Shown one piece after another: positions 32,191-42,701 of a DNA stretch of 64,000 bases. How positions within the stretch are numbered: the stretch's first letter is position 1; every line of letters starts with the position of its first letter. Below the pieces are notes generated by a model. That model was not told where the DNA came from, ran no database searches, and saw nothing but the letters and a program-made list of their open reading frames with translations. The DNA comes from Pestalotiopsis fici W106-1 (Eukaryota > Ascomycota > Sordariomycetes > Amphisphaeriales > Sporocadaceae): the NCBI RefSeq assembly GCF_000516985.1, contig NW_006917096.1, forward strand, positions 1,225,606 through 1,289,605, read 5' to 3'. The translations under genes and the position numbers were made by a program.

Positions 32191-33114
32191 GTTTCCAATG
32201 GGTAACAAAAAGGGGGGAAGATTCTTGAAGGTAATAAGCACTTTTCACGACAGCTTTGGGGTATGACTTGAAAAAAAGATGAGTACTCAAAGACGGATTC
32301 CACGGGGAAGTTATCCTGCTTTATCCTGGGTGAAAGCACAGGTAACGCTTCTGCCTCCAAAAATCAATATAGAATCCCATCACCATACAACACATATCGT
32401 GTCTTGGAATGATAGGCTGACTTGAATGCTCTCCAAAGTGGTGGGCCTCCCTTATCTGTTGGGCCTCCTTGCATGTAGTCTGAGCCGTTCTGCATGAAAA
32501 TGTGCTACCGTATATGCAGCTTGACAGTTGGTAGGCCTCCATGGGTTCGCTTCGGTGTGACGTACAGCTCTGAGGGGACGGTAAGCACCGATAGGTAGCC
32601 TGCGAGACTGCATTTGAAGCCAGTCGATCGGAGGTCAGGACCGATGACACATGAATCAATGCACAGCCGACCCTACTGCTCGAACAGGTCCTCGATGCTG
32701 GCAATGGTTTGGCGGTACTGCATTCACTGCATACTGCAGAACGGTGCTATTGGTGGTGACAGGAGGGAAAGGGTGATGATGAGATCTACATCGTGAACAT
32801 GGGGATCTTAACTGCTGTTAAAGAAAGTCAAGATGGCGAAAACTTTTGCTATGGTGCGGGCTAAACTATTCATTTCCCCCAGATTTGAAATCATAAAAAA
32901 ATCCAAGACAAGTTTCTGGCACAGAAAATATGATTGAATTTTCTTGAGAACCAAATACCTAAGAGCGCGTTTCATAACATCAATCTGCCAAGAATTGAAT
33001 TCGCGAGCCCGACAGCCAAAAGTAACTAGAAAAGGTGCGGACTAAGAAAAAGAAAGTGTTCTCAATGAACAAAAGTCGAGTCATTAACGGGGATGATGCT
33101 TCAGCGACCTGAGA
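32191..33114. other. Intergenic upstream of the zinc-finger gene
   Basis: 924 bases, AT-rich at 32870-32960, containing the zinc-finger promoter and the 3' UTR of the coiled-coil gene. A 127-codon frame on the minus strand (32321-32704) has no domain and is not accepted. Confidence 0.45.
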
Positions 33115-34653
33115 TCAACCAGGATTTGACCTTTTTGCTGAGCTTCCTGATAAAAAATCCTTGCCTGCTTTGCTATCATCGGGTTTGGTTGAGCTTGTGC
33201 TTTCCCTCCTGGCCTGCCGCCATTCCCGGTGAGATCGCTCTCTTGCACTATCGACTTGACCAATACTGAGGACAATGCAATTCTGCAAAGAAACGGCCCT
33301 CCTACGATCTGGAGACTTCCAGATGAATGCAGGCCATACGACTGGCCCAGCCTGCTCATAACTAACAGACTGAGGCCCCTTCTTTGCAGCATTCTGCCCA
33401 TTGCTTGATCTTGTGCTGGGATCACCTGGACGCTGTACCTTCTCGAGGTCATCCGGGATGAAATGAGACAGTAGCATGTAATTATCTTCATCCAACGAGT
33501 CGTGTAGATTGAAATTGACTTCAAGACTTCCTTCCACCCTTTGAAGTCCCATCCAGTACTGGCAAATCTGCTCGCATGCTTGGCCAAGTGCAGAGGAGAA
33601 TTCTTCCTTGCGGCTTTCGGCCACCATGAGACCAACGGTGGATTCAATTTGTCGTACACATTGTTGAATGCGTATTTGTATCAAGTCGTCTGGCGGATCA
33701 ACTGGCAATAACACAGCTCGGACATGTGCTTCGCGTACAGGATCCGTCTCTGCCATATCCGAAAGTAGCTGACACAAAATATTACCCTCCAAGAGATAAG
33801 TAGCCTGGAAGATGTGCTCCTCAAGTGCTCGGGCAGCAAGAAACATGGCTGCGGCCAGGCGCATATGTCTTGCATCTGGGGAGTTTGAATTGAGCATTGG
33901 AATGTTTGGGAATTTGTTGGTGAATTTGTTGGCCAATTTGCAAACACGAGACAAGGCGTCTGTTGATAGCTCCGTATGCACAAAAGTGATGAGAAGTGTG
34001 CAAATCGACGACATGATGGTTTCCAAAGTCCTGATACTATGGTCAAAAGATTAATGTGGTGTCCCGAAAACTATCGAATATATTACTAACATGACATCTC
34101 TTTCAAGATTGACCACTTCTCGTGTTAGTGATGTATAGCCCTCAAGAGAGGCCCTTGCTTCGAGCAAACGCTGTTTTGCAGTATCTAGATGAGTCTGTAG
34201 TTGCTTTTGAGCAGATGTAGCACTTTCCAGCCTTTTCTTCTCCAGGGCCAACTCGTCTTCTAAGTTTGTGATGCGGTCCTGCTTTTGATTTGCCTTTCTC
34301 TGCAAGTCTGACATGAGTCCATCGCTCTCTTTGAGCTTCTTGACAAGATTGGTTACTTGACTCGCAACCTTCTCTTGACTATCAGAGAGCGAAGTAATCT
34401 TCTTGTGGCATGACTGAAGCTCGGCACGACTCTTCTCCGCAGCTTTCTCGGTAGTTCGAACCTGGACTGTAAGATCTGCTATGTTGCCCAAGTTGCCTTG
34501 GTTGAGGCTCTGCAGACGCTCATTGTCCTGAGTCAGCTCCTTGTTTTGAGTGATGACCTTTTGAAGATGCTGAAATGATTTGTCTTTGGCTAAAGTTTCA
34601 AGTGTTGCCTTGATGGTCTCAACCATTTTGGACAAGTTCAATTCTGAAGCCAT
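33115..34653 (-). CDS. Coiled-coil protein of unknown function
   Basis: Two exons (34653..34091 and 34036..33115) encode 494 residues; the intron (GTTAGT to CATAG) joins RDV-I-I-R-T without frame loss. Residues about 40-185 form a long coiled coil with heptads rich in Lys, Glu, Gln and Leu (NLVKKLKESDGLMSDLQRKA, TNLEDELALEKKRLESATSA). Residues 186-380 look helical and globular (LSRVCKLANKFTNKF, AAAMFLAARALEEHIFQATY, IRIQQCVRQIESTVGLMVAE). The tail is disordered and charged (REWRQARRESTSSTKPDDSK). I recognise no family. The shape (rod plus helical head) is common to tethers and scaffold proteins but does not show a function. The start at MASELN follows a leader without protein character. Codon use is less GC-biased than in the housekeeping genes nearby, which suggests low expression or recent origin. 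Confidence 0.75.
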
Positions 34654-35873
34654 AATGCAGAATAAAGGTGTGATGTGATGTGGAACATGAATAATAGGTA
34701 GGTATGTTGGTGCTTTTAGGATCCCATCTTTTGTGGGCACCGAGGATGATTTAACATGATTGACCTCGAATGACCTCACCAGCAGCGTATTCAAGGACCT
34801 CCAAAGGAACAAGACTCGATATCGTAGTGTTCAACCTGCACTTCCCTTCACACCACCAGTAAGATAAAGTTCAATAGAGACGAGATAAATCTAATGATTC
34901 GCCAATTCTCATGTCGCTATCACTGAAATGAGGCTGCTATCTCGGTGAGAACCATGGATCAGACTCTGATGACCTAGGCGAGGTAACATATCAGGCGTGC
35001 GATGCATATCGCAGTGGCGTGTGACGTGTCGACCACAATATATGCACATGTTTAGGCGCCGTGCCACTTTTCTTGGAATGTCGGTACGCCATACAGGGAC
35101 GAACAACTCTGGTCGACCATGCATGATGTGCAGTAGGATCCTTCAATAGGCATGCTCTGTAGCGACGCTCCGGTACCGAAGCCACATTACCACATTAGCA
35201 GGCCATGGACAACCGGGGATCCATGACCAAATTGCAGGCAGAATATTCTGTTCGTCATCGCCGGTGCAAGGCTGAGCCGTATTTGGAACCAACGGGCCGT
35301 CCGCGGGGGTTCCCGCATGGCATCAATACCACCTTACCGTCGGGCCGTGAATATGAGCCAATAACAAATGGTACGACTCCGACTCTACCAGCCACTCAGG
35401 CGACACACCGGTTTGCATGCTCTCGCCACCCGTGACAGTTCATCACGCTTTTGCATAGTGCATGATGGCGAGGGGTGATAGTCACGTCTCGTGGAGTTCT
35501 GCACAAGTGCCTGCAAGTCAACAGCGCCAGCCTGCGATTTGTCTACATTGTCGTACAAGGATATTCCACACACTCTGAAGAGGACAGCTTCATCGCCATT
35601 TACCGAAAGCTCAAGACAATCTGGCAAATTCCAAGGTTCTACAACTGCCTCCTTCATAAGTCTTGAGGTTTTCAAGATTCGTGCTTAGGTAGTAGATGCA
35701 TGGTATTCCGTTTTGCACACGTCGGTCTTGCTGCACCAGCAGAAACTGTAAGACTTCCAATATTGCCAAATTACCTATGAATGCTTTCAAACGAGGTTGA
35801 CTTATCATGTTATTTGGATGTCTCGATGAATAATAGCGGCAGTCTATCTGTCAATTCTGGAGTTGCAAGCTAG

Positions 35874-36085
35874 GTCCCCTTTGCTAGTGCTAAAAATGCA
35901 GTGAAGTAGATTCGGCGTTTATCATCCGATGTAGTGTAATCTATGTCCCTTTTGTGATGGTTAAAAATGCAGTGAAGATGCTCTGTAAAAAGGGCCTCAA
36001 AATTCGGCTTTGATATATATGTCTACTCAACCCACTGTTCGATGCGGCGAGCTGGTCCCTTTCGTGTGGGTAAAGAATGCAGTGG
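35874..36085 (+). repeat. Short dispersed repeat, copies A-C in loose tandem
   Basis: Three direct copies: A 35874-35906, B 35945-35977, C 36055-36085. Shared plan: GTCCC(C)TTT, a variable 7-9 bases, then G(T)TAAAAATGCAGTGAAG. B and A are identical over TAAAAATGCAGTGAAG; C is degenerate (GGTAAAGAATGCAGTGG). ATTCGGC occurs downstream of A and of B. Spacing is 71 and 110 bases, so this is not a simple minisatellite. Confidence 0.65.
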
Positions 36086-36436
36086 AAAAAAAAAAAAAAC
36101 GTCAACATCCGGCACCCACCAGCGCTGAGTTTTTGTAGATATTAGATACTTATTGAGAAGGGATTTGGACAAGAAAAAGCTACTGATGCCCATATGCTGG
36201 CAAGCTCCGGCGATCATTGTTAAGAATGAACAATATAGACATCAATTGCATACCCAGGTGTATATTGAGCCCCGTAAGGTTGATGTACTTGATATACTTC
36301 GTAAATGTCTTGTACCAAGCGAAGTAGATAGGTACCTAGGTTAGCACATTATGTGATAGGTACCCCCCAGCCCAGTACCTTCCGGGGCCCCACCTTCTAG
36401 CTCGACGCGTCTCTCAGGGCCCCAGCTCGCGTAAAG

Positions 36437-36460
36437 TGCTTTCACAGAGGCTGATGCAAT
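36437..36460 (+). repeat. 24-base segment repeated at 45357-45380
   Basis: TGCTTTCACAGAG followed by GCTGATGCAAT; at 45357 the same with CATGATGCAAT (22 of 24 identical, same strand). Both are intergenic. Confidence 0.5.
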
Positions 36461-36605
36461 TAATTGCCTTGCCTGCCTACAACCTTGGGCGTTTACAACA
36501 AAGCCACAGTGTTTGAGAGTTCATTTACCCCCGCTATTTCATCTTGACACATTCTCATTTCCAATGCAGTGACTACGTACGGTTCCCCTCGTCCGCTTCT
36601 ACAGA

Positions 36606-38019
36606 ATGGCCTCGAATAAACGCAAGGTTGACGCCGCCATCTCACCTCCCCCAGTGAAGCGCAAGGCGCAGAGCTCCATCACCAAGAGCTCCGTCGCCAG
36701 TTTCTTCACGCCCACCTCGCAAAAGCCAAAGGAGCGGACGGTATGGTCTGAAAGAACGCCTGACGAGGATACGCCTGCCACATTGCTGGTCGGACGCTAC
36801 GAGCCCGAGAACGAAACCGAGGCCGAACAAGATCGAAGGAAACGGAAAAAGGTTGCTGCATTTGATTTGGTATGAAGGGTCGGTCCGCCGTACATGAGCA
36901 CTGAATGCTGACGAGGTATCGTTCCAGGACTCGACCTTGATCACGACTGCCTCGGGCAAGAAATTCGGAGACGATCCGGCAGATTGGAAATGGTGGCATT
37001 CGTCGGTGCCGTCCAAGCTCAGGCAACTTTACGAGGACAACTACCGGATTGTAATACTTAGCAATCAGGGCGGACTGATACTGCATCCTGACCCAAAGTC
37101 CAAGGGTCCAAAGGCCGGCGCCAAGGCCAAAGTCGACAAGTTCAAGCAAAAATGCAGTGCGGTGCTGACGCAGCTCAATCTGCCCACAACATTATATGCA
37201 GCCACCGGCAAGGACATTTACCGAAAACCGCGGGCAGGCATGTGGAAAGAACTCTGCGAAGACTACAATATTCCTCAGGATGAGGTCGACTTTGAGCATA
37301 GCATTTTTGTTGGCGATGCTGGTGGGCGCATCGCCGTGCTCAAGGGCGACACGTCTGTTGCAAAGGACTTTAGTTGTTCAGATCGCAACTTTGCACACAA
37401 TGTGGGGATTCCATACACAACGCCGGAAGAATTCTTCCTTGAAGAGAACCCACGCGAGTTTTCTCGAGACTTTGACGTGACGAAGCATCCTTATTCGGAG
37501 GATAGTGACAATCTTGTCTTTGACAAGCAAAACGAACAGGATATCGTTCTATTTGTAGGACCTCCAGGTGCTGGAAAGAGCACATTCTATTGGAGAAACC
37601 TGAAGCCGTTGGCATACGAACGCATCAACCAAGATACTCTCAAGACGCGCGCCAAATGCTTCAAAGTGGCAGCCGATGCCCTGTCTGATGGCTTATCGGT
37701 AGCCATTGACAACACGAATCCGGACGCTGACGGCCGTGCAGAGTGGGTAGCTCTCGCAAAGAAGCACAACATGCCCATCCGCTGCGTCTGGTTCAAGACA
37801 CCACTTGAGCTCTGCAAACACAATGACACCGTCCGAGCTCTGAATAAGCCGATGAATCCCGAGGCCCGAACAGTACTTCCACAGCTCGCCTTTAATGGCT
37901 TTGGATCTAGGTTCAAAGAGCCAAAAGCCAAGGAAGGGTTTCAGGATGTTATCGAGGTTGAGTTCAAGTTCAAGGGCACGAAAGAGGAACACGATATTTG
38001 GGGACAATACTGGACGTAA
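36606..38019 (+). CDS. pnk1: Polynucleotide kinase / 3'-phosphatase
   Basis: Two exons (36606..36869 and 36928..38019) encode 451 residues. The enzyme repairs DNA strand-break ends by removing 3'-phosphates and phosphorylating 5'-hydroxyls in the nucleus. The N-terminal 80 residues are basic and disordered, with nuclear-localisation-like PVKRK and RRKRKK. The HAD phosphatase starts at AFDLDSTLITT (nucleophile Asp in DLDST, residues 87-91), with ILSNQGG, KPRAGMW and FVGDAGGR. The kinase follows with the P-loop GPPGAGKST and further LDDT-like elements (INQDTL, AIDNTNPD). No FHA domain is present, as in other fungal Pnk1. The intron splits the HAD motif between FDL and DST. KSSVASFF at residues 27-34 resembles a PCNA-interaction motif. 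The gene is divergent from the coiled-coil gene. Confidence 0.95.
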
Positions 38020-39688
38020 ACTGCGGCTGGCTCAGAAAACACTGAGCTAAGCCGTTTGCATGTCTTTGTGGTAATGATGCACCTGCTATTGTCCTGTACA
38101 CTTGGTGTAAATGCTTGGAGCCATAACGCCCAGTAGTCTTTTGCAGATCCTAGCAAACAAGCCGACCGGCCTCATAGGCGTAGCCGCCATTAATGGACCT
38201 GATTGCGACCAAAACGGCATAAGCGGTATCACCAACAATGAACATGCCGGAAGTGCAAAACACCAACCTTTGGCTCCGCCATTAATTTGCTAACCTTCTG
38301 ATGGGAATCTGACCACGCAGCCCGGCCACGGCTACTCCTAGAGGTGAAAAAATTATCAACACAACGAAATGCGCAAATCACACCGAATTCTCCAGAGATC
38401 GAGACTCATGGTGCTGATCATGAGCTTTGAAAGCTCATGAACCCAAATCTCGATAAGCGGAGATTTGTAAATGCTGTGCACTTTGACGTGATCGGGAGAC
38501 GTTTGTATGTGGAATGTACCCGAGGCAAGCCGTATATAGTCCATATACAATAAATACCTAGGTATACTAACATAGTTGCGTCGCACCAGATGCGACCGGT
38601 GGAGACTATGTTACAGCGATCTATCTTTGCTGCAGCCTGCGTATTGGTGATGTGCACGATGAGTGGCACAGTTGACAAATATCTGCTATTTGTCTACAGC
38701 CTTATCCAGAGCTTGCATCTGCGAGTCGATATATTGGATGCTATGGTATTACAGCAGTCGATAACTCCAAATCTTGCAACCACAACTTTCGACCACCTTA
38801 CTTTAAGCACAGTACATGAACGTAAAAGATCAACAAGCAGGCTGCATGGCAACTAGTCGCAGAAAGTAGGTGGATGCGACGTTGGGGAGAAGAAAATGTA
38901 AGCAGCTGAAAAAGAACCCCCCACCCCAAATGACCTTTCGTCTTTATTTTCTTATAATGAAAAAAAAAAAAATTGAGATTACCCAATGTGCCTTGATAAT
39001 TAGCAGATTCGTATACTGATCCGTGGCAAGAGGACTCGGTGCGGTACAGAGTACTTTTAACACGTAGTATGATTTGCACGACCCATCATATCCATTCAGT
39101 GGGCAACAACCACGGAGTGAGCAAGACCATCAAACACCATTGCTTGTTTCTTTTGTTGAAATAACAATTGGCAAGGAGGGGGACAAAAAGGGAACTTTGT
39201 GACAGCTGGGCCAACCTCCCCGACTCCAGAGAACCAGAAACCACACACCCGAGTCTCTGGAACCATCAAGTCTCAAGTCAGCTTCCCCCCCTAGTGCCTC
39301 AAAGTCCCAACGTAAAAGCTTGCATATAAGCGAAACCACACGTTCATCTAGAAGCGCACCTTGATGATGTTTTGGGATGGCTTCGGCACCGAGCGCGGCG
39401 GACAACCCCACCCCCAATGGCGATTCTGACATGGCTCAATTCGGTAATGAACATCAAATCACACCTGCAAGCGATGGTTGACACTCGATAACTCTGGGGT
39501 GGTGCCGAATGGGGTCAATTGGGGGCCATGACCGGAAACTTCCTCAGCTCTATTATATACTAGAATAAGAAGTCCTCGGTGGAACAAATCAAGGCGAGCA
39601 TATGATTAGCCGCAGCGCCGGTATATCGTCCAGACGATACCATCGCCAAAGCTCTTCAAATCCCAAGCCGAATATCTGGTGAGCTGAC
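38020..39688. other. Intergenic between pnk1 and the HET gene, 1.67 kb
   Basis: It contains a perfect 10-base inverted repeat with a 3-base loop (38418-38440), described separately, a 13-base A run near 38959-38971 and nothing with protein character. The last 400 bases are the HET gene upstream region. Confidence 0.45.
38418..38440. repeat. Perfect 10-base-pair inverted repeat with 3-base loop
   Basis: TCATGAGCTT, then TGA, then AAGCTCATGA. As RNA it would fold into a tight hairpin; as DNA it is a 23-base near-palindrome that could bind a dimeric regulator. It lies about 400 bases after the pnk1 stop and 1.25 kb before the HET gene. Confidence 0.6.
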
Positions 39689-41779
39689 ATGATGCCGTCA
39701 ATCTACAGAGACCTTTTGGAGACGGTGGATAACAACCCAATGATCAGGCTTTTGTCTATTGAGCCAGCCACAAACACAGACGACGACATAAAATGTAAAC
39801 TTGAGGAAGTACTGCTACTAGAAGCACCAGAATACGAGTCGCTTTCATACTGTTGGGGCGAGCCCATAAGAAAGTGTCCCATCGAATGTAACGACACATC
39901 CATCGACATCACCGAGAATCTCTCTTCGGCGTTAAGGCACCTAAGGCACACAAAAAAGCACAGAATCATATGGGTTGATGCAATATGTATCAATCAGAAT
40001 GACTTTGCAGAGAGATCGAGCCAGGTTTTGGCAATGCGCGAAATATTTCAACATGCCAGGTCGGTCGTGATCTGGCTTGGTCCTGCCTCGGCCAACAGCT
40101 CTTTGGCGTTTAGGACGCTCAAGCAATGCCAAACTGCGATCCCCGAGGTAATGAAAAGATTTGCCGAGGATCCATTTAGCATTGTTCGATACACCTCAAT
40201 GAACAAATATTTCCCCCAAATCGTGGCCTGGAGAGATTCAGGAGTGCAGAGACCAAGATACGATGATAGACGCCACCATCTCCAACGGTCCCAACGGGCG
40301 GCTTTGCGCGCGATCCTCGAGAGACCTTACTGGACGCGATTATGGGTGTTACAAGAAATCTGCTCTGCGCGTGAGCTGATTGTGAAATGTGGCAATGACA
40401 CAATGCCATGGGATGCATTCAGAGATTCCTTCGTGGTCACCCTGACTATAGGGGGCCTGCTACAACATATTGGACACCCTCCTTGGCTGTGGTGCAGCAT
40501 TCGTTTAGCACAACTTCAACATCACCACCAGGCAACAAACCGAGCATCGCCGACTGAATCTCATGCTTTGAATGCTCTCGAGTTCATTGCAGAGAGCCAT
40601 CTCAGACAAACCGCTCGGTCTAGTTCAAACATAATCCTCTTTTTGGAACTCAGCAGTAACCTGCGGTGCACGTTAGAGCATGACAAAATATATGGAATTC
40701 TCGGACTGGCACAGCCGCCGTTGCCAATCACACCAGACTACCAAATGCCCATTGAGGATTGCTTCAAGGCAATCACTATCGCAATACTCCAACAAAGAGG
40801 AAATCTTGACCTGTTCTCGGCTTGTTCTGCCCAAATGTTTCAGAACAAGAAGACACTGCCATCATGGGTCCCAGACTTTAGCCTTGATCATCTCCGGTGG
40901 TACCTAGAAGATACTGGCCCGGGGTGCCCTTTCAAGGAGCACTTTACGCTTTCCATCACGGCGTATCATCACTGGCTCTTACCCAAGGTAGTCGGCACCA
41001 TGCAGGATTTCCGCGCATCGGGACCAGACTCTCGATCAGAATTTCGCCTTTTAGATGGGGACACACTGGAGCTTGTGGGCCATGTTGTGGATGAAGTCGC
41101 CTACGTCGGACCCGACATTTGGGGCCTTTTCGATGCTCAGAACAACGAGTCGAGCCGCCTCTTTGGCCGAGACAAGAGAACGCTCAGCCTACGCGAGCTC
41201 CTGAAGCAATTCCTGCAGCACTTGTTGCGATCAGGCAATTTTGCCGGTGCGCTTGTGCAATGGGAGGACCTCGCCTCTCAAGTACCTGGGAAACCCACGC
41301 ATGAGGAGTTGCTCGCTTTGCTCCGGGTGCTTCAGCAAGCTTATCCGACTCAGGACATGGAACCACTGCTGCTGGTTTATAATGCGGCGTGGCGACGACT
41401 GCTGGCTAGTCTCCGTCGCATTCAACCATTGAACAAATTGGGATCGTGTCGTGGATTCTTCCATGTTTATAATCTGACGGCTGGACTGATTTCATATGTC
41501 TCCTTGAGACTATCACGGAATAAGGCCCATTTCATCCCATTTCATACGCCAAGTATGTCGATGCATAGAATTGCAAAGACGAAAAATGGGCTACTCGTAT
41601 ACGCCTCGGTATATACACAAGAGAACGACTGTATCGTGTTATTAAAGGGAGGAAAGACTCCTTTTGTCGCTAGGCGGAACGGACACAAGTGGAAGTTGGT
41701 CGGCGATTGCTATGTTGATGGTCTTATGCTTGGTGAGCAATGGTCGGAAAGCGCAGCGAAGCCCATGGAGTTTACATAG
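39689..41779 (+). CDS. HET-domain protein (heterokaryon incompatibility type)
   Basis: A single exon of 696 residues. The HET domain occupies about residues 48-235: YESLSYCWGEP (HET motif 1), ITENLSSALRHLR, IIWVDAICINQND followed by ERSSQVLAMREIF (motif 2), ARSVVIWLGPAS, and YWTRLWVLQEICSARELIV (motif 3). Known HET domains trigger cell death when incompatible strains fuse, acting with NLR or other partners. Here no NACHT, ankyrin or WD repeats follow; the C-terminal 450 residues are the usual degenerate region of stand-alone HET proteins, with LEHDKIYGILGLAQ (a conserved step in the family) and a late R-x-G-like end. Two adjacent ATGs (39689 and 39692) could start it. No partner gene is beside it. 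Its role in non-self recognition is inferred from the family. Confidence 0.92.
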   Translation: MMPSIYRDLLETVDNNPMIRLLSIEPATNTDDDIKCKLEEVLLLEAPEYESLSYCWGEPIRKCPIECNDTSIDITENLSSALRHLRHTKKHRIIWVDAICINQNDFAERSSQVLAMREIFQHARSVVIWLGPASANSSLAFRTLKQCQTAIPEVMKRFAEDPFSIVRYTSMNKYFPQIVAWRDSGVQRPRYDDRRHHLQRSQRAALRAILERPYWTRLWVLQEICSARELIVKCGNDTMPWDAFRDSFVVTLTIGGLLQHIGHPPWLWCSIRLAQLQHHHQATNRASPTESHALNALEFIAESHLRQTARSSSNIILFLELSSNLRCTLEHDKIYGILGLAQPPLPITPDYQMPIEDCFKAITIAILQQRGNLDLFSACSAQMFQNKKTLPSWVPDFSLDHLRWYLEDTGPGCPFKEHFTLSITAYHHWLLPKVVGTMQDFRASGPDSRSEFRLLDGDTLELVGHVVDEVAYVGPDIWGLFDAQNNESSRLFGRDKRTLSLRELLKQFLQHLLRSGNFAGALVQWEDLASQVPGKPTHEELLALLRVLQQAYPTQDMEPLLLVYNAAWRRLLASLRRIQPLNKLGSCRGFFHVYNLTAGLISYVSLRLSRNKAHFIPFHTPSMSMHRIAKTKNGLLVYASVYTQENDCIVLLKGGKTPFVARRNGHKWKLVGDCYVDGLMLGEQWSESAAKPMEFT

Positions 41780-42701
41780 TCCTTGGTGGTTTGTTGCAGA
41801 AGTCGTCATGATGAGAAGTTTTGAAGCCCACCCGGGACCTACAGAGATACCGTTACGTTCAAAGGAGGCTCTCATGAAATACTAATTGTGTACAGTTGTA
41901 ACGACAATGATCAATAGCAAAATTATGATATTGTACCAACAAAATCGTGCCAAGTCGAGAACTCACGACGAACTGGCTGGTCAAGATCAATTGCCCATTG
42001 GTTTTTTTCTGATGCATGCGTGATATTATTGAATCAAGACACGTACGTACCCATCCTTCCCTCAATATCGGACTCCGAGTTGACGGATTGGGTGCAAGCG
42101 GCAATATTCTCAACCAGCCAATCATAATCCTCGACTGACTATTGGTGTACTGTTGCATGTAAATCATGGAGTTTTGTTTGGAATTCGTGATTCCATTTTT
42201 GCTCATCTGCCTGTATTTTAGAAGTGGTGAAATGGCAAAAGAAGAAATTGTAAACACGGTCCAGATCCAATCAGAGATGATGCATCTAAATGATAGAAAT
42301 CAAGAGTAACCATCTGCGTACATGGTACATTAGATTATAGCAAACAGAAATTCGGGAATGCTAATCTCAAGAGGTGGGGGCCGGGCCGGATCTGGACAGG
42401 CGTTGACAGGACCCCTGAACTTTCGGTCCGCGAGCTTTTGGACGATACTAATTGGAACCCCGCCATTAATAAAGTATTAGGGGGGGTATGCCGCTGCACT
42501 ATTTACTCTAGGTACAATTATTGTTCATAGCCTGATGAGATTCGGTTGACCGCCCAACCTGTCAGCAAGCATCGTGACATTTTTCCTTCTTCCTCTTCTT
42601 CTGCTGTCCCATAGGTTTCTCAAGCATTCTTCTCGTCTTGTTTCCTCTCCAACGATACCCCCCACCCCTCCCGAGAAATCATCACCATTACACACAACAA
42701 A
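41780..42701. other. Intergenic between the HET gene and mevalonate decarboxylase
   Basis: 922 bases. The first half is AT-rich; the last 130 bases (42570-42700) are pyrimidine-rich, as in strong fungal promoters. No further gene. Confidence 0.5.
42570..42700 (+). promoter_or_regulatory. Pyrimidine-rich promoter/leader of the mevalonate decarboxylase gene
   Basis: CT-rich stretch (TTTTTCCTTCTTCCTCTTCT and following) directly upstream of the ATG at 42702, ending in CATTACACACAACAAA before the start. CT blocks of this kind mark transcription starts of highly expressed fungal genes. Inference from composition. Confidence 0.45.

Larger units (their letters stand above)
34654..36605. other. Intergenic with short repeats, 1.95 kb
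   Basis: Between divergent genes (coiled-coil gene and pnk1). Three copies of a short repeat lie at 35874-36085 and a 24-base segment at 36437-36460 recurs at 45357. A 14-base A run follows the third copy. Near 36328-36366 two GGTACC sites flank TAGGTTAGCACATTATGTGA. No gene supported. Confidence 0.5.
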
